A stretch of 64,000 bases of DNA from Sternotherus odoratus. Taxonomy: Eukaryota > Chordata > Testudines > Kinosternidae. The notes below the pieces were generated by a model, which had not been told where the DNA came from, did not search any database, and worked only from the letters and a program-made list of their open reading frames with translations. Where the stretch lies: the NCBI GenBank assembly GCA_032164245.1, contig JAVMKO010000002.1, positions 92,269,340 through 92,333,339 of the forward strand, in the 5' to 3' direction. Shown here piece by piece: positions 1 to 11,900 of the stretch. Both the position numbers and the translations under genes were made by a program. Positions within the stretch are counted from its first letter, which is position 1. Each line of letters begins with the position of its first letter.

Positions 1-559
1 TGTGGTAAACATCTACTTGTGAGCTTTACTACTCTTGAAATATATCATAGTCTGTATTACATACAACATGGAATTATATACTTTGACACATTAACACAAT
101 ACACAGTAAAGTGAGCAAATGCAAAACTGAATGTTCAGTATGAATGATTAATAATTGATTTTAAAAATCCATGAAAATGATTCTTATATTCCAAATACTA
201 AATTCTCGGGTTTGTTACAAAATGCTCATCCCGGTTCAGGCATCACAGAGGCTATCAGAAAATTGTAGAAGATATACTAAAGAGGAAAAGTCAAGCTTGA
301 TTTGAAAGAACTTTTTATAACAAAAGACTAGTAAAATAGATACATCTTTGTATTCGTAAGAAAGAGAATTTTCAGCACTTTCAGATAAAAGCGGATCATG
401 ATTAATATATGAAAATTACAGAGATAAATTCCTTTAAAAATTTCCAGTTTTAACAAGGATAAATTGTATTCAGCACTGAATCAGTTGTGGGTACATCTTA
501 CTGGGACCAGTATCTGACTGTCTATCTTAACTACTTATGTGGCCCCCAAGGCCATAGTA
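1..559. other. AT-rich intergenic sequence
   Basis: I see no open frame, repeat unit or element end that I can support here. Confidence 0.5.
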
Positions 560-869
560 TCTGAGCACCTCGGGAATGGATGTTGTTTGTAACTCTGAAA
601 TGTTAGTAACTCTGAACAAAACGTTATGGTTGTTCTTTCAAAAGTTCACAATTGAACGTTGACTTAACACAGATTTGAAGCTTTACTATGCAGAAAGGAA
701 TGCTGCTTCCCCTTATTTTTTTCCCAGTGGTTTACTTTTAGCACAATGCACTGTATTTGCTTTTTTGTGTGTCTCTGATGCTGCCTGATTGTATACTTCT
801 GGTTCCAAATGAGGTGTGTTTGACTGGTCAGTTTGTAACTCTGATGTTTGTAACATTGAGGTTCTACTG
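560..869 (-). mobile_element. Tigger/pogo-like DNA element, left-truncated
   Basis: It carries the TTGTAACTCTGAAATG motif and ends with GAGGTTCTACTG followed by TA. The same family occurs at 41353-41453 and 63582-63900. The left end is degraded. Strand is arbitrary. Confidence 0.6.
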
Positions 870-871
870 TA

Positions 872-1020
872 TCCCATTTTACAAATGGAGAACTGAGGCA
901 CAGAGATAGTAAATTACTTGCCCAAGGTCATACAGCCTTCTTGAGAAGGGAATTTAACTCAAGCCCTCTATATGCAATGCTGGATCATCTGGATCATGAC
1001 TGGGTCATCCTGCCTCTCTG
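872..1020 (-). mobile_element. MIR-type SINE fragment
   Basis: CCCATTTTACAAATGGAG, then CTGAGGCACAGAGA and TTGCCCAAGGTCATACAG, form the familiar reverse complement of the MIR core. Confidence 0.8.
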
Positions 1021-1530
1021 TCAGTTATGGTCAGAATTGCATCACCTAACTTGAATGTTACAAACTGTATATAAGTGATTAAATGTTTGAATAAAGACAA
1101 GCTTTATATATGAATAAGACAGACTGAAAGAGTTCACTGGCCAATCAAAGCATGGTAAAACTATGCATCTTTCAATTACTCTCCTCATATGTCTACAATG
1201 AGCCTATCATACTTGTGACAACTACAGACATAATAAAATAGTAATAATGTATTATTTCAGTTAATGTGTACATTGCTGTTACTTCTTGTTTTAGGGAACC
1301 AGATGGAGTGACTGCACATTTAACATCTTAACAGGACTAGCCTCCAATGTGCTATTTGAGAATTATAAAGTGTGGCTGATACAGATTCATTTGAGATTTA
1401 GAGAGCTAACAGAACTGGAGAGTGGGCAATACTTGAGGGGAAGAGCTATGCCATTTCTTTGTGGAAATAGGTGCCTAGAACAAGTACTTGGAAGATGTTT
1501 GATATATATATTGATATGTCTGACCAAGTG
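1021..1530. other. AT-rich intergenic sequence
   Basis: Nothing supported. Short open frames here lack coding character. Confidence 0.45.
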
Positions 1531-1759
1531 TACTAAAGCAGTGGTTCTCAAACTTTTTTCCCACGGACCATTTGAAAATTGCTGAGGACCTCGGGGGACC
1601 ACTTAATGATCTTGCCAAATGTTGTTTGTATCATTAGCTAACTATTGTAAAGCACTTTGGATAAAAGTGCTATATATTTAATAATTAATAATATATTAAT
1701 ATTAATAATTAACTTTTTTTGTTCTACAAATAAAAGCATACAACTAATTTCAATATCAG

Positions 1760-2321
1760 TGTAGTGGGGCGGCTGCCCCACTCCAGACAAAAAAGGGTTA
1801 AAACAGCCCTGCAAAGGGCTGTAGTTAGAGAGAGGCAGCCCAGCAGAGGCATAACTGCAGCTGAGGGCTGCAAAGGAAAACAGTCTCCTTCTCTAGCTGA
1901 GGAGGCAGACAGGCCTGGCTGCTGGGAGCTTGACAGGGTACCCAGAATGAAGCAGGGCTGGGCCAAGGCAAGAGGAGCTGGGGAAGCTCTGGACTGGAAA
2001 CCCCCAGGCTGCAGGGCCTAGGGGAAGGCCCAGCAAAGTGGTTCTGGGGGTGCAGGGGGCAGCCCAGGGCTACAGAGGCAGAGGCAGCTGGCCAATCCCC
2101 CCTTGCCGGTGATGAGTGGCGATACTGCAGTTTGCCTCAATGAACAGGGACAAGTGGTGAGTGGCAGTTGCCCAGACTGAGGCAAGGTGGGGATAGAGGG
2201 TGAGGGTTCTCCAGGGAGGGGAGACCCTGAGACTGCAGAGGGCGCTCCAGAGGCTGGAAGAAGATAATATCTGGATGTACCAGTGGGAGGCGACGCAGGG
2301 GTGAGTCACCGCCCTGCTACA
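1760..2321 (+). mobile_element. Candidate solo LTR
   Basis: It starts TGTAGTGGGGC and ends GCCCTGCTACA, so it has TG...CA ends with near-perfect inverted tips. It is flanked by ATCAG and ATAAG, a 4/5 match for a 5-bp duplication. Its 562 bases suit an LTR. No internal region or coding sequence is attached, so the class (gypsy-like or retroviral) is unresolved. Confidence 0.55.
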
Positions 2322-2727
2322 ATAAGTAATCTTATCTTTCTAATGTGATGGGTGTGCCCTCTCTTTCCTGCCTGGCAGCCCCTGAGCTGGGGCGAGGAAG
2401 AAGAGGAATTTCTCCCTCTCTCTCCCAGCGCAGCAGCCACAGAGCTGAGGCTGGAAAGGAGAGCTGTCTCTCCTTGCCAGCCACAGCTCTGGATCTTGGG
2501 AAAGTTGCCTCTTTCTCTGGCCACCGCAGCCCTACACGTCTCAAATGCCCCTCAACCCCTTCCCACCTACTCCCAATTCCCCCCCAAGGCCACCACCTCA
2601 CCTTACATGTGCATCTTCTCCAGGGTCCAAGCACCTAATTAGTGGAGCCACACCTGCACGGCTCCACTAGTTAGGTGGGTGGCCCTTCATTCGCTTGTGT
2701 GCGGCCACTCCTGCGCACACCTTACAG

Positions 2728-3415
2728 CAGGGGTGTCCAAACTTTTTGGAAAGAGGACCAGATTTGGTAAGGTGAAGATGTGTGAGGGCCGACCCCCCCC
2801 CCGCCCCGCTCCGGCTGCGCTCTCCTTCCCTCCCCCTCCTCCCCCCGCTCCGGCCGCGCTCTCCTTCCCTCCCCCTCCTCCCCCCGCTCCGGCCGCGCTC
2901 TCCTTCCCTCCCCCTCCTCCCCCCGCTCCGGCCGCGCTCTCCTTCCCTCCCCCCCCCCGCTCCAGCCGTGCTCTCGCTCTTCTTCCCTCCCCCCCCGCTC
3001 CAGCCGTGCTTTCGCTCTTCTCCCCCCCCCCGCTCCGGCCGTGCTCTCACTCCCCCCCCTCCCCGCCTTGCCTTGCCTTGCCTTGCCTCCTTCCCCGGCC
3101 CCGGCTCCGACTCCGCTCTTCTCCCCCGGCTCCGCCTCGCCTCGCCTCGTGCCCCGGCCCCGCCTCCGCCCTTCTCCCCTGGCTCCACCTCGCCTCGCCT
3201 CGTGCCCCGGCCCCAGCTCCGCCTCTGCTCTTCTCCCCCCCCCCCTGCTCGCCTCTTACTGACCCCGCCCCTCTCCTCCGGCTGCGGCTCCGCGCACTGG
3301 TTGGCGACAGTGCTGGCGGGCCGCATATTATTGATTTTAGAACAGAGCCTGCGGGCCGGTGAAAATTTGAACACGGGCCTCAATTGGCCCCCGGGCCGGA
3401 CTTTGGACATGCTTG
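2728..3415. mobile_element. Nonautonomous hAT with internal C-rich minisatellite
   Basis: The ends are CAGGGGTGTCCAAACTTTTT and CCGGACTTTGGACATGCTTG. Flanks are CCTTACAG (2720-2727) and CCTAAGAG (3416-3423), a 6/8 match. It sits inside the 1539-3491 hAT and is younger. Confidence 0.8.
2811..2975 (+). repeat. C-rich minisatellite, unit about 38 bp
   Basis: About four tandem copies of a unit containing CCGGCCGCGCTCTCCTTCCC followed by a C/T-rich tract. Less regular C-rich repeats continue to about 3240. These explain the long proline- and alanine-rich open frames here. Confidence 0.85.
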
Positions 3416-3559
3416 CCTAAGAGGGAACTAACCATGGACCACCTGAATTGAGCTTGCAGACCACTGGTGGTCCACAGTTTGAGAACCTCTGTACTAAAAC
3501 TTGTATTAAGCTGAAGAGGAAACTATATTCCTTAGTAAAACTTTTTAACTTTAAGCACT

Positions 3560-3745
3560 GGAAAAGTTTACTGAGAGAGTGATGTTGTGGAATCCCCATC
3601 ACTGGAGGTTCTTAAGAACAGGTTAGAAACACATATCAGGCCTGGTATAAGGTGTACATGGTCCTACCTCAGTGTGTGTGTGTGTGTGAACTAGATGACA
3701 TTTTGAGGGCCCTTCTAGCCCTACCTATCTATAGGCTAAATGAGC
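3560..3745 (+). mobile_element. CR1 LINE 3' end
   Basis: GTGGAATCCCCATCACTGG, TCTTAAGAACAGGTTAGA and GGGCCCTTCTAGCCCTACC followed by a short CTATCTATAGG tail are typical of amniote CR1 3' ends. A (GT)9 microsatellite lies inside at about 3672-3690. Confidence 0.8.
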
Positions 3746-4490
3746 TGAAAATGTTAATTTTCTTTATATTCTGGGCTGAATGTGTGGATCACCTGGTGTT
3801 TATCAGTACAATCTTGATGTCAAATAAGGTCAGAGGTAACCAGAAAACTACATAATGTATGCTGTTTCCAAAAAAGTAGAAGTGTCATCTGACAATAGGG
3901 ATGAATAAACACCAACAATGACTAACTTTTGCAGAGGTGGGAGTTAGCTCTTTTTGGTTATTCTCTCCGTGCCATTTACAAAAATGGAATCTCTTGGCAT
4001 TTTTTTTGTACAATTTCCAATCCTGAAAAATTACTCTTCAGCCATATTTACCTAAATCGTGTGACAGTTTTTACAGCTCCCATATTCCCTAGGGATTTTT
4101 GCCAGATGCAAATTGTGACCCTAAGCAGCTGCAAGGTGAGCATTTACCCTTCAAGAGCACAAAAGAGAAGTGTATGAACAGCATGGGACAATGTTATATG
4201 GCAGGGACACCCTCTCCCCTCTTCCCCCCCAGCATTTTATTTTTGATAAAGTTGTGCCACAACATATGATCCTCTGCATGATTAGTCCTAGAAAATGTTG
4301 TTGTTTTTTTGTTATGACTCTGTGTTTCATACTGGATACAGGGCAGGGGGCATAGCTGCCAGTTTCCAAGTGAAGGGCACCTCTCACTCCACCCACCAAG
4401 CGGGGCACCCCTCAACTCTAGGATCATTTTGACAAGCTGCCAAGTTGCCCAGAGACTCCTGCCAGGCAGCCCCCGCTCCCGGAGGAGAGA
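3746..4490. other. Intergenic sequence upstream of the TG minisatellite
   Basis: No gene or element recognised. The last 150 bases are C-rich and lead into a GA run at 4482-4498. Confidence 0.4.
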
Positions 4491-5216
4491 GAGAGAGTGT
4501 GTGTACCGGGTTGTGTGTGTCTGTGTGTGCTGGGTTGTGTGTGTCTGTGTGCATGGGGTTGTGTGTGTGTGCCGGGTTGTGTGTGTCTGTGTGCATGGGG
4601 TTGTGTGTGTACCGGGTTATGTGTGTCTGTGGTTGTGTGTGTCTGTGTGCATGGGGTTGTGTGTGTCTGGGGTTGTGTGTGTCTGTGTCTGTGTGCATGG
4701 GGTTGTGTGTGTACTGGGTTGTGTGTGTCTGGGGTTGTGTGTGTCTGTGTGTACCGGGTTGTGTGTGTCTGTGTGCATGGGGTTGTGTGTGTGTGCTGGG
4801 TTGTGTGTGTCTGTGTGCATGGGGTTGTGTGTCTGTGCCGGGTTGTGTGTGTCTGTGTGCATGGGGTTGTGTGTGTGTACCGGGTTGTGTGTGTCTGTGT
4901 GCATGGGGTTGTGTGTGTACCGGGTTGTGTGTGTCTGTGTGCATGGGGTTGTGTGTGTGTGTGCCGGGTTGTGTATGTCTGTGTGCATGGGGTTGTGTGT
5001 GTGTGTGCCGGGTTGTGTATGTCTGTGTGCATAGGGTTGTGTGTGTGTACCGGGTTGTGTGTGTCTGTGTGCATGGGGTTGTGTGTGTCTGTGTGCATGG
5101 GGTTGTGTGTGTACCGGGTTGTGTGTGTCTGTGGTTGTGTGTGTCTGTGTGCATGGGGTTGTGTGTGTCTGTGGTTGTGTGTCTGTGTGCATGGGGTTGT
5201 GTGTGTCTGTGTGTAA
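4491..5216 (+). repeat. TG-rich minisatellite immediately upstream of the MBOAT1 CpG island
   Basis: Some 725 bases of repeats built from GTTGTGTGTGTCTGTGTGC, ATGGGG and ACCGGG/GCCGGG modules with variable spacing. Both strands are nearly free of stops, which creates long Cys/Val/Gly frames on + and His/Thr/Gln frames on -. None of these is a gene. Alternating purine-pyrimidine TG/CA tracts can adopt Z-DNA. Confidence 0.95.
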
Positions 5217-5224
5217 CGGTTGTG

Positions 5225-5905
5225 TTTCCCCAAAGGCGGGCGCGGCACCGCAGCAGTAATCGAGGCGGCCGAGGTTGCGTTTCGGCGGGAAGGGGCAGCG
5301 GCAGCGGCAGCGGCAGCGGCCCGGCCTGTGCTCAGCGCCCAGGGGAGCCAGGGCCGCGCGGCTCCGCGCGCTTCGGCGGCGGCTCCCGCCCTGCCCGGCC
5401 TCCGCCCAGCGCGCCGAGCGGCTCCGCCTATGGGCACCTCCCTGCTGGCTGCGGCGGCGGGGTCTGGGCGGGAGCCAGCTCCCCCTCCCGCCCCGGGCTG
5501 TTGTCTCCAGGCCCCGCCTGGAGGATGCTGCTTCGGCCGCCGCCTCCCTCTTCCCCATTCCCCGCGGCGAGGAGGAAGCGGGGAGCGGGCATCGCCGCCA
5601 ACCCGCCGCCGCCGGAGGGGCAGAGCCTCAGCGCCGCCGCCGCTGCATTGGCCGGGCGCACGTGTGTGTGTGTGCGGGGCTCCCGGCTGGCCCCAGCGCT
5701 GCGGCGGCTCGGCGCGGAGGGAGGCCCAGGCGGGAGGGATGCAGGATGGCAGAGACACCCGCCGTCCCCTACCGAACCACGGGCTCCACCTTGCTGCACC
5801 CGCTCAGCCAGCTCCTGGGCATCCCGCTGGACCAGGTACAACCGACACACCCGACAGGGATCGGGGTGCCCCAGCAAGGGGCCAGTCGTGCCTAGGGGAG
5901 AGGAC
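5225..5905 (+). promoter_or_regulatory. MBOAT1: CpG island promoter and 5' leader of MBOAT1
   Basis: A dense CG-rich block begins where the TG minisatellite stops and ends shortly after the exon 1 donor. It includes a GGCAGC hexamer run near 5297-5322 and many GCCGCC and CCCGCC motifs. No TATA box is placed, as is usual for a dispersed CpG-island promoter. The transcription start cannot be fixed from sequence alone. Confidence 0.8.
5746..5835 (+). CDS. MBOAT1: MBOAT1 coding exon 1
   Basis: Thirty codons from ATG to the CAG|GTACAA donor, ending in phase 0. The start has a strong Kozak context (A at -3, G at +4). It encodes the cytosolic N-terminus with YRTTGST and LLGIPLDQ. An out-of-frame ATG lies at 5739. 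Confidence 0.95.
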
Positions 5906-8900
5906 GGGGGGGGACTAATAACCTTCAGCATGATGCCATTGGAGATCTGGGCTAGACACGGCTTGTTGGGGGCTCGCTTCAACGTTTTGCAAGGTTAAAT
6001 GTGTATCCGTACATGTGTGTCAGACCAAGGCGTACCAGAGTAATTTGCAACCTATTAGATAGATACATTGGGTGGGACGTTTTACATGGAGTGCTGTGTG
6101 GGAGAGAGGAGGTCAGTTGCCACAAATCAGTTAGTTATTTCGTATGACATTTTGCAAAGGTGATCTGCATGGGTACCTCAAGAAACAAACCTAGGCAAGG
6201 TCAAAGTGCACAGTTCAGATATCTTGTAATGGACATATATGTTAAAAGACATACAAGGTAAGTTTGCAAGGGCGGCTAGCAGAGACCAGAAAGTCAAGAA
6301 CCTTTTTTAAAAAAAGAAAATGGGCACAACTTGTGCACAGATTGAAGAGCAGATGCTACTGTTTTTCTCCACTTATGGTTTGAGATTCTGAAATTCAATT
6401 GCTATTTTAAAAGATATTTCTTGTCCATGCATAAAACATACTTTTAAAACCCTGGCATAATCTCTGTAGACTTTAAGGAACTCAGAATGCTTTATTAGTT
6501 ATAAATTACAACTATAATTATATACCGTAACATCAAATGTGTTAAAGGCATTTTACAGACAGCCTGAAGACGAAGTCCTTGTGCTGAAGATTTTACAGGG
6601 TAAATAGATATGTACAAATGAAAGATGGGGATGCTGTGTAATAGAAAGTGAAGTGATGAAACATTGAAGTTGAGCAGGTGTCTTGTTAGTTCCACAATTT
6701 TGTTTATACTTAAAAATAAATTATGTTGACACTTATTTGAGCTATTATTTACTAAGGTAGCTGTATATGTCTCTTTCCACTGTTAAGAGTCATAGTATTC
6801 TTTAGGTCTAAAGCTGCTACAAGTAGTGATGTTAAACTAAATAAGGGAAAGTTTAAAACTTTTTTAGGGGGATGGTGATGGTGGTATTTGCCTCATAGTC
6901 AGTTAGCAGAATGACTAACCAAAGCATCTATTTGAATACATTTTATGTCAGGGGACACGGATTGAGTTTTGTACTCACAAAATGCCAATGAATTCAGCTG
7001 TTATTCCTTAGACCAGGGGTCTCCAAACTTTATGAGACAAGGGCCATATCAGATTTTTGAAGGGGGTTCGCGGGCTGAAGCAACTGTGGAAAAAATGCAA
7101 TATATGCAAATATATATGCAAAATCACCCCCTTTGTACCTCTGGCCGCTGCCGCACCCCCTCCGCTCCTCTGGCCTCTGCCACTCACCCCTCCGCACATG
7201 GGGCCGCTGGCAGCAGCTCACGGGGTCAGGGGTGCAATGGCGGCTTCTCCACGTGTCTGCTCAGCTGAAGGGCCAGACAAATCGAAGCTGTGGGCCGGAT
7301 CCGGCCCCTGAGCCATAGTTTGGAGACCCCTGCCTTAGACTATACCTACTTTTAAGGGAAATTAGGGAAAGAGACTTCCTTAATAACAAGGGACTGTTGA
7401 TCCACAAAATACCTGTGCTGAGATGTGTAGTCAATTCTCAAAATAAAAAAATAGAAGAAAGACATCTTACAGGAATTCAGGGGTGTTCACAGCACTCATG
7501 GCATGATATATGTAGTTGTACCATCACACATTCATATAGGCTCATTGTGAAATTGACCTCTAACAGGTAGAGAAAACATCGGTTGGTCTTTTCTCTTTAT
7601 CATTTTTCAAGCATACACAAACCTACTGCCCTTCCTGCATTCTTTCAGCATGAGGAAGTTCAGCCTGGAAGTTTGCTATATCAGCCTACTGATGTGTTCA
7701 GTAGTTGAGGTTGTGCTTTGAAATAAACCAGGGCAATAAAGATTTACTGTAGGTTTTGAAATCAACAAAAACCAAGACATTCTAGATTAAGATTGACTTG
7801 TTCTTTTTTACTCATTCAGTAGCTATGGCTATTGTTTTTTTTATAAATTAACCAGTGTAAAAGCCCATGTACACGGGCCAAAGTGTACTTCCAAAAAAAA
7901 AAAAAAATCAAGCTAATTATTAAATGAAGTATTTTGTAGGGTTTTTTTACAATGCTTTATTCAAAACAATGTTTTGTTTGGATATAAAATATTCCCCTGT
8001 ACTGTCACACCAACATAAACAAAGTCTTCTACATCAACCTCTTCCCAATGCCAAACAGGTACATCACACATATACCCCTTCCTCTCCTACTCCATAAATA
8101 TACTCCCATTACACTCCCCAAATCCTCACACCTATACCACAGAAACCTTTCCTCTCAAACCCCCACTGTACCCCCACTACCCCACCCCTCATACCTAAAC
8201 CACAAATACCTCTCATATCCCCAATCCCTTTCCCCTACACCACAGTCCATCTCCTGCCCCTACCCCTTTCCCTCGATATCACACAGACGCGTTCCTCTCA
8301 TGCCCCCACTGTACCCACCCAGCCCCATGCCACCCAGCCCCCATCCTCTCCTACCCCCCACTGTACTCAAACTATACCACAACTGCCCCACAACGCACCA
8401 CACGCACCCACACCCGCTCCTTTCCACCAGTGCCGCCCAAACGCACGTTCCCCTCGCTCTCCTGGCAGCGACCGCGCCGCTGCTCCTCTCTGCCCTGGCC
8501 CTGCCTCTATAAAAGGGAGCGCTGTGCGCCTGCTCGTCGTTGGGACGTGTCTCTGCAGGCTCATGACTGGCTGCCGCCCATCCACACTTACCCACCCCTG
8601 CCATGGCCAAAGTGCTTACGGCTGTTTGTCCGGGCCGTCTCTACGGCCCGCGGCGGTGCACGCGCGGCGGCCATTTTGTGCCGCTGAACTGCACCTCCCA
8701 GCATGCTGTGTGTCCGGGCCGTCTCTACTGCACATGACGGCTTCGGACAAACTTCCTCTGGCCTTTTATTATATAGGATGCTAAAAAAGATATTTTCAGC
8801 CCCTTCTCCCTTTCCCCTCAACTTAAACTTCTAAGGCTAGACATGCAACTTTAAATTTGTGCATGCTTACAGATAATGTGTGGTCTTTTTTTTCCAAAAA

Positions 8901-11900
8901 AATAATGTTTTTAAAAGATTGGTATTTCTAGTATTTAGTAAGTACAGGACAAAGCAGGATTTATTGTAAATTCTATCTGTAAACCTATCTGTGAACATAT
9001 CTGCTAGTCCAGTCTGCTTACTATAGAGGCAGGACAAAGAGTGTCTTTCTTTTTCTTCCTTTCCTATTGTTAAGGTATTATGGGCTGAAAACATTTTAAA
9101 ACAGTGTTAAAGGAACCATATACAGACACTATATATTGGCTGGGATGGCATACATCAATATACAGTACAAAGAGTATTAGACAGACTGACTGAAAAGTAA
9201 ATAGCTTTCAGAAATATATTCCTCCTTCAGTGAAGATGTGAAGATTATATTCTCTATGGACAAAATGGACTATATTCTCTATGGACAAAATTCACTACAT
9301 ATTCCCCTCATAGTGGACATAATGAAACACACATACACACGAGGGAGTGGGGTAACGGGTAGGGTGACCACCTTTGTTTGATGGAAATAAGAGAAAAACA
9401 CATGAAAAATAAGGGACAACACTTTATTTCACACTGTTTCCCTTAGCATGTTTCCCTCTCATATCCCCAATCCCTTTCCCCTACACCACAGTCTGTCTCC
9501 TGCCCCTACCCCTTTCCCTCGATATCACACAGACGCGTTCCTCTCATGCCCCCACTGTACCCACCCAGCCCCATACCACCCAGCCCCCATCCTCTCCTAC
9601 CCCCCACTGTACTCAAACTATACCACAACTGCCCCACAACGCACCACACGCACCCACACCCGCTCCTTTCCACCAGCGCCGCCCAAACTTGTCTCTCAAA
9701 CATATACTTGAGAGCAACATAAAAGTACAATGCAATTATCATAAGCTTCAAATGAATATGTAAAATGGTCAGTGTCCCTTTAAATAAGGAATTGGTCACC
9801 CTATCAGCTCAGATGAGAGGGGCTATTGAGGGCTCATGAAAGCCCCATGTTATAATTCCTCCAGAAATTTTCAGAAAGATTGGGGTGATGTGCCTTCCAC
9901 TTATGGAATCTGTTTAAATATTTCGGCAAGAAGGCTGATCCATGGGACTTTGGAATGCACCAGCTTGTGCCAAGTGTCAAAGATTTTCAGATTTCCCTGA
10001 GGTAGGATCTGCCCAGAGCTCCCCACAAGAGCTTTACACATGTAGCCTCACTTCAAATGACATAGATTGAGCTCTGTGCAATAGTGTCAATATAGATAGG
10101 AACAAAATGCAAACACTTCCAACCTTTGTGCTAAATATAAGCTTGTTTACTAGGTGGTGTTGCCTTCCTCCTTTGCTGGGGGAGCGGGTTTTAGTTTAAG
10201 TGAAAAAATTACCCCTTTTTTTTATGCAGAACTTGTCTCTATGGCTAAAAGAATATAGCATGTATTATAAATTCTATGTATAAGGGGAAACATCTTGTGG
10301 GAATCCTTTCTTAAAAAATTAATGGTCTCTCCCTTGCTTCAAAATCAGGCTCTGGCCTGCTATAAGGGAATTTATCCTTGTGTCTCCTCTACATACATGT
10401 GTGGCTACGGGTTCAGTGCAGATCTTGAAATCTGTCCACACCCATTCTGCTCCCTAGTGTCTGTCTGGAGCTCAGCACTGCTACTAAAGGGCTCTGGGAG
10501 TCCCCTGCATGCCTGTCCACCCACCAGAGCACAATGGAACTGTAGTAGTTTCTTTATATTGCGGCTCTTCTCTGGTCCATCTTCCTCAGGGAGAATTTCA
10601 CCCTGCGATAAATGCCAGCACAGCAAGCTGAGCTGGGGATGTAAAGATCAGGCTGTATGTTTTTGTTTTCTAACTTTCACATGACTAGTAATAAAGATTC
10701 TGCAGTTTGCCCTCAGCTGACCATTCTATTGATGAAGCCCGAGTTAGAGTAGAATCTGGCATATTCTTCCATAGCTGTATTGACTGTGCTAACAACAATA
10801 AGGGAAAATGTATGTAGGTAAAATAATCAGTTTGGACCAGTGCATGGAGCATATATGTAGAGTAAGAGAATGACATTTTTACATAGCTTCTTCCTCCTTT
10901 TTAAAAATGAAAAGATGAATTATATTTCAAAATAATGCAGAGTTCTAAAGAGCATCTAATTAGTCAACACATCTATAAATTATACAGTACTAAAACTATT
11001 ACTGACCAAATACTATATTAATGAGAGATGCTAGCAAAGTTTGCTGGTTTACATACATAATAAAGAGTTGCCATGTCTCCATATATATTTAAATATATAT
11101 ATATTTAAGTTTTTCCATTAGATAACATATTCTTGTATGTAACAAACCTTTCATTAATTGGACCGTAATTCTGTGGCAGTACTTCTTTAGCTGCAAGAGT
11201 ACCAGATGCAAAAGGGGATACAAATAATACAGTATTTAGGACATCATTTTATCCCAGTATAGCTTGAAGTATAGCTGATTTCTGTTTTAAAAATATTGGG
11301 CCACCACAGTATACACTTCCAGTAGCATCAGACAAAAGAACACTTCTGCCTGATATGCTCAAAGTCACCAGTTCTATCGCAGCCCCTCAGCGTAAATCTG
11401 AGACAGATACAGCAAATTAAAGAGCAGAGTTGACGTAACAGAAACCTTGTAGACCATATTCAATTATATAAGTACTAGTGTAACAGCCCGTGTACACGGG
11501 CCAAAGTGCTTAATGCTGTTTGTCCAGGCTGTCTCTACGGCTTGCGGCGGCGCACGCGCGGTGGCCATTTTGTGCCACTGAACTACAACTCCCAGCATGC
11601 TGTTTGTCCGGGCCGTCTCTATGGCTCACGGCGGCGCACGCGCGGCAGCCATTTTGTGCCGCTGAACTACAACTCCCAGCATGCTGTTTGTCCAGGCCAT
11701 CTCTACTGCGCATGACGGCTTCGGACAAACATCCTCTGGCCTTTTATTATATAGGACTAGCGAAAATACCCGGCGTTGCTTGGGTCAGTCGGAGGTGGGG
11801 AGGGGGCAGAGAGCTGAGCAAGTGCGGGGTCCGTTGGAGGGGGCAGAGAGCAAACCTGACACCCCCACCTCACCCCCCCCGACCAAACCCGACACCCCCA

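Larger units (their letters stand above)
1539..3491. mobile_element. hAT DNA transposon (nonautonomous) split by later insertions
   Basis: The ends are CAGTGGTTCTCAAACTTT and CACAGTTTGAGAACCTCTG. They are flanked by 8-bp duplications TACTAAAG (1531-1538) and TACTAAAA (3492-3499). Inside are a candidate LTR (1760-2321) and another hAT (2728-3415). There is no transposase. A hairpin near 2630-2675 pairs CACCTAATTAGTGGAGCC with its complement. Confidence 0.82.
7852..8778 (-). mobile_element. Helitron (nonautonomous) with internal insert
   Basis: On the minus strand it begins TCCTATATAATAAAAGG after an A. It ends with the hairpin GCCCGTGTACATGGGC, a short spacer and CTGG, followed by T. These are the A|TC...CTRR|T rules of Helitrons. 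Compared with the 282-bp copy at 11475-11756 it carries about 725 extra bases between two copies of GGCCAAAGTG. Confidence 0.85.

Noticed and set aside
1760..2321. Remnant of an endogenous retrovirus with genes
   Set aside because: Only an LTR-like unit is seen. No primer-binding site, gag, pol or env similarity adjoins it.
2667..3420. Frames of 212-247 codons on both strands
   Set aside because: They come from the C-rich minisatellite in the 2728-3415 hAT. No domain or codon bias.
4491..5216. Regular spacing that might suggest a CRISPR array
   Set aside because: Repeats and 'spacers' are all TG-rich variants of one another, in a vertebrate genome.
4384..5998. Very long open frames on both strands rich in Cys/Val/Gly or His/Thr/Gln
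   Set aside because: They follow a TG/CA minisatellite with no stops in several frames at once. The amino acid pattern is that of the DNA repeat.
10295..10684. A 129-codon + strand frame
   Set aside because: No recognisable domain, no splice or promoter context, and cysteine-rich composition typical of random intron sequence.
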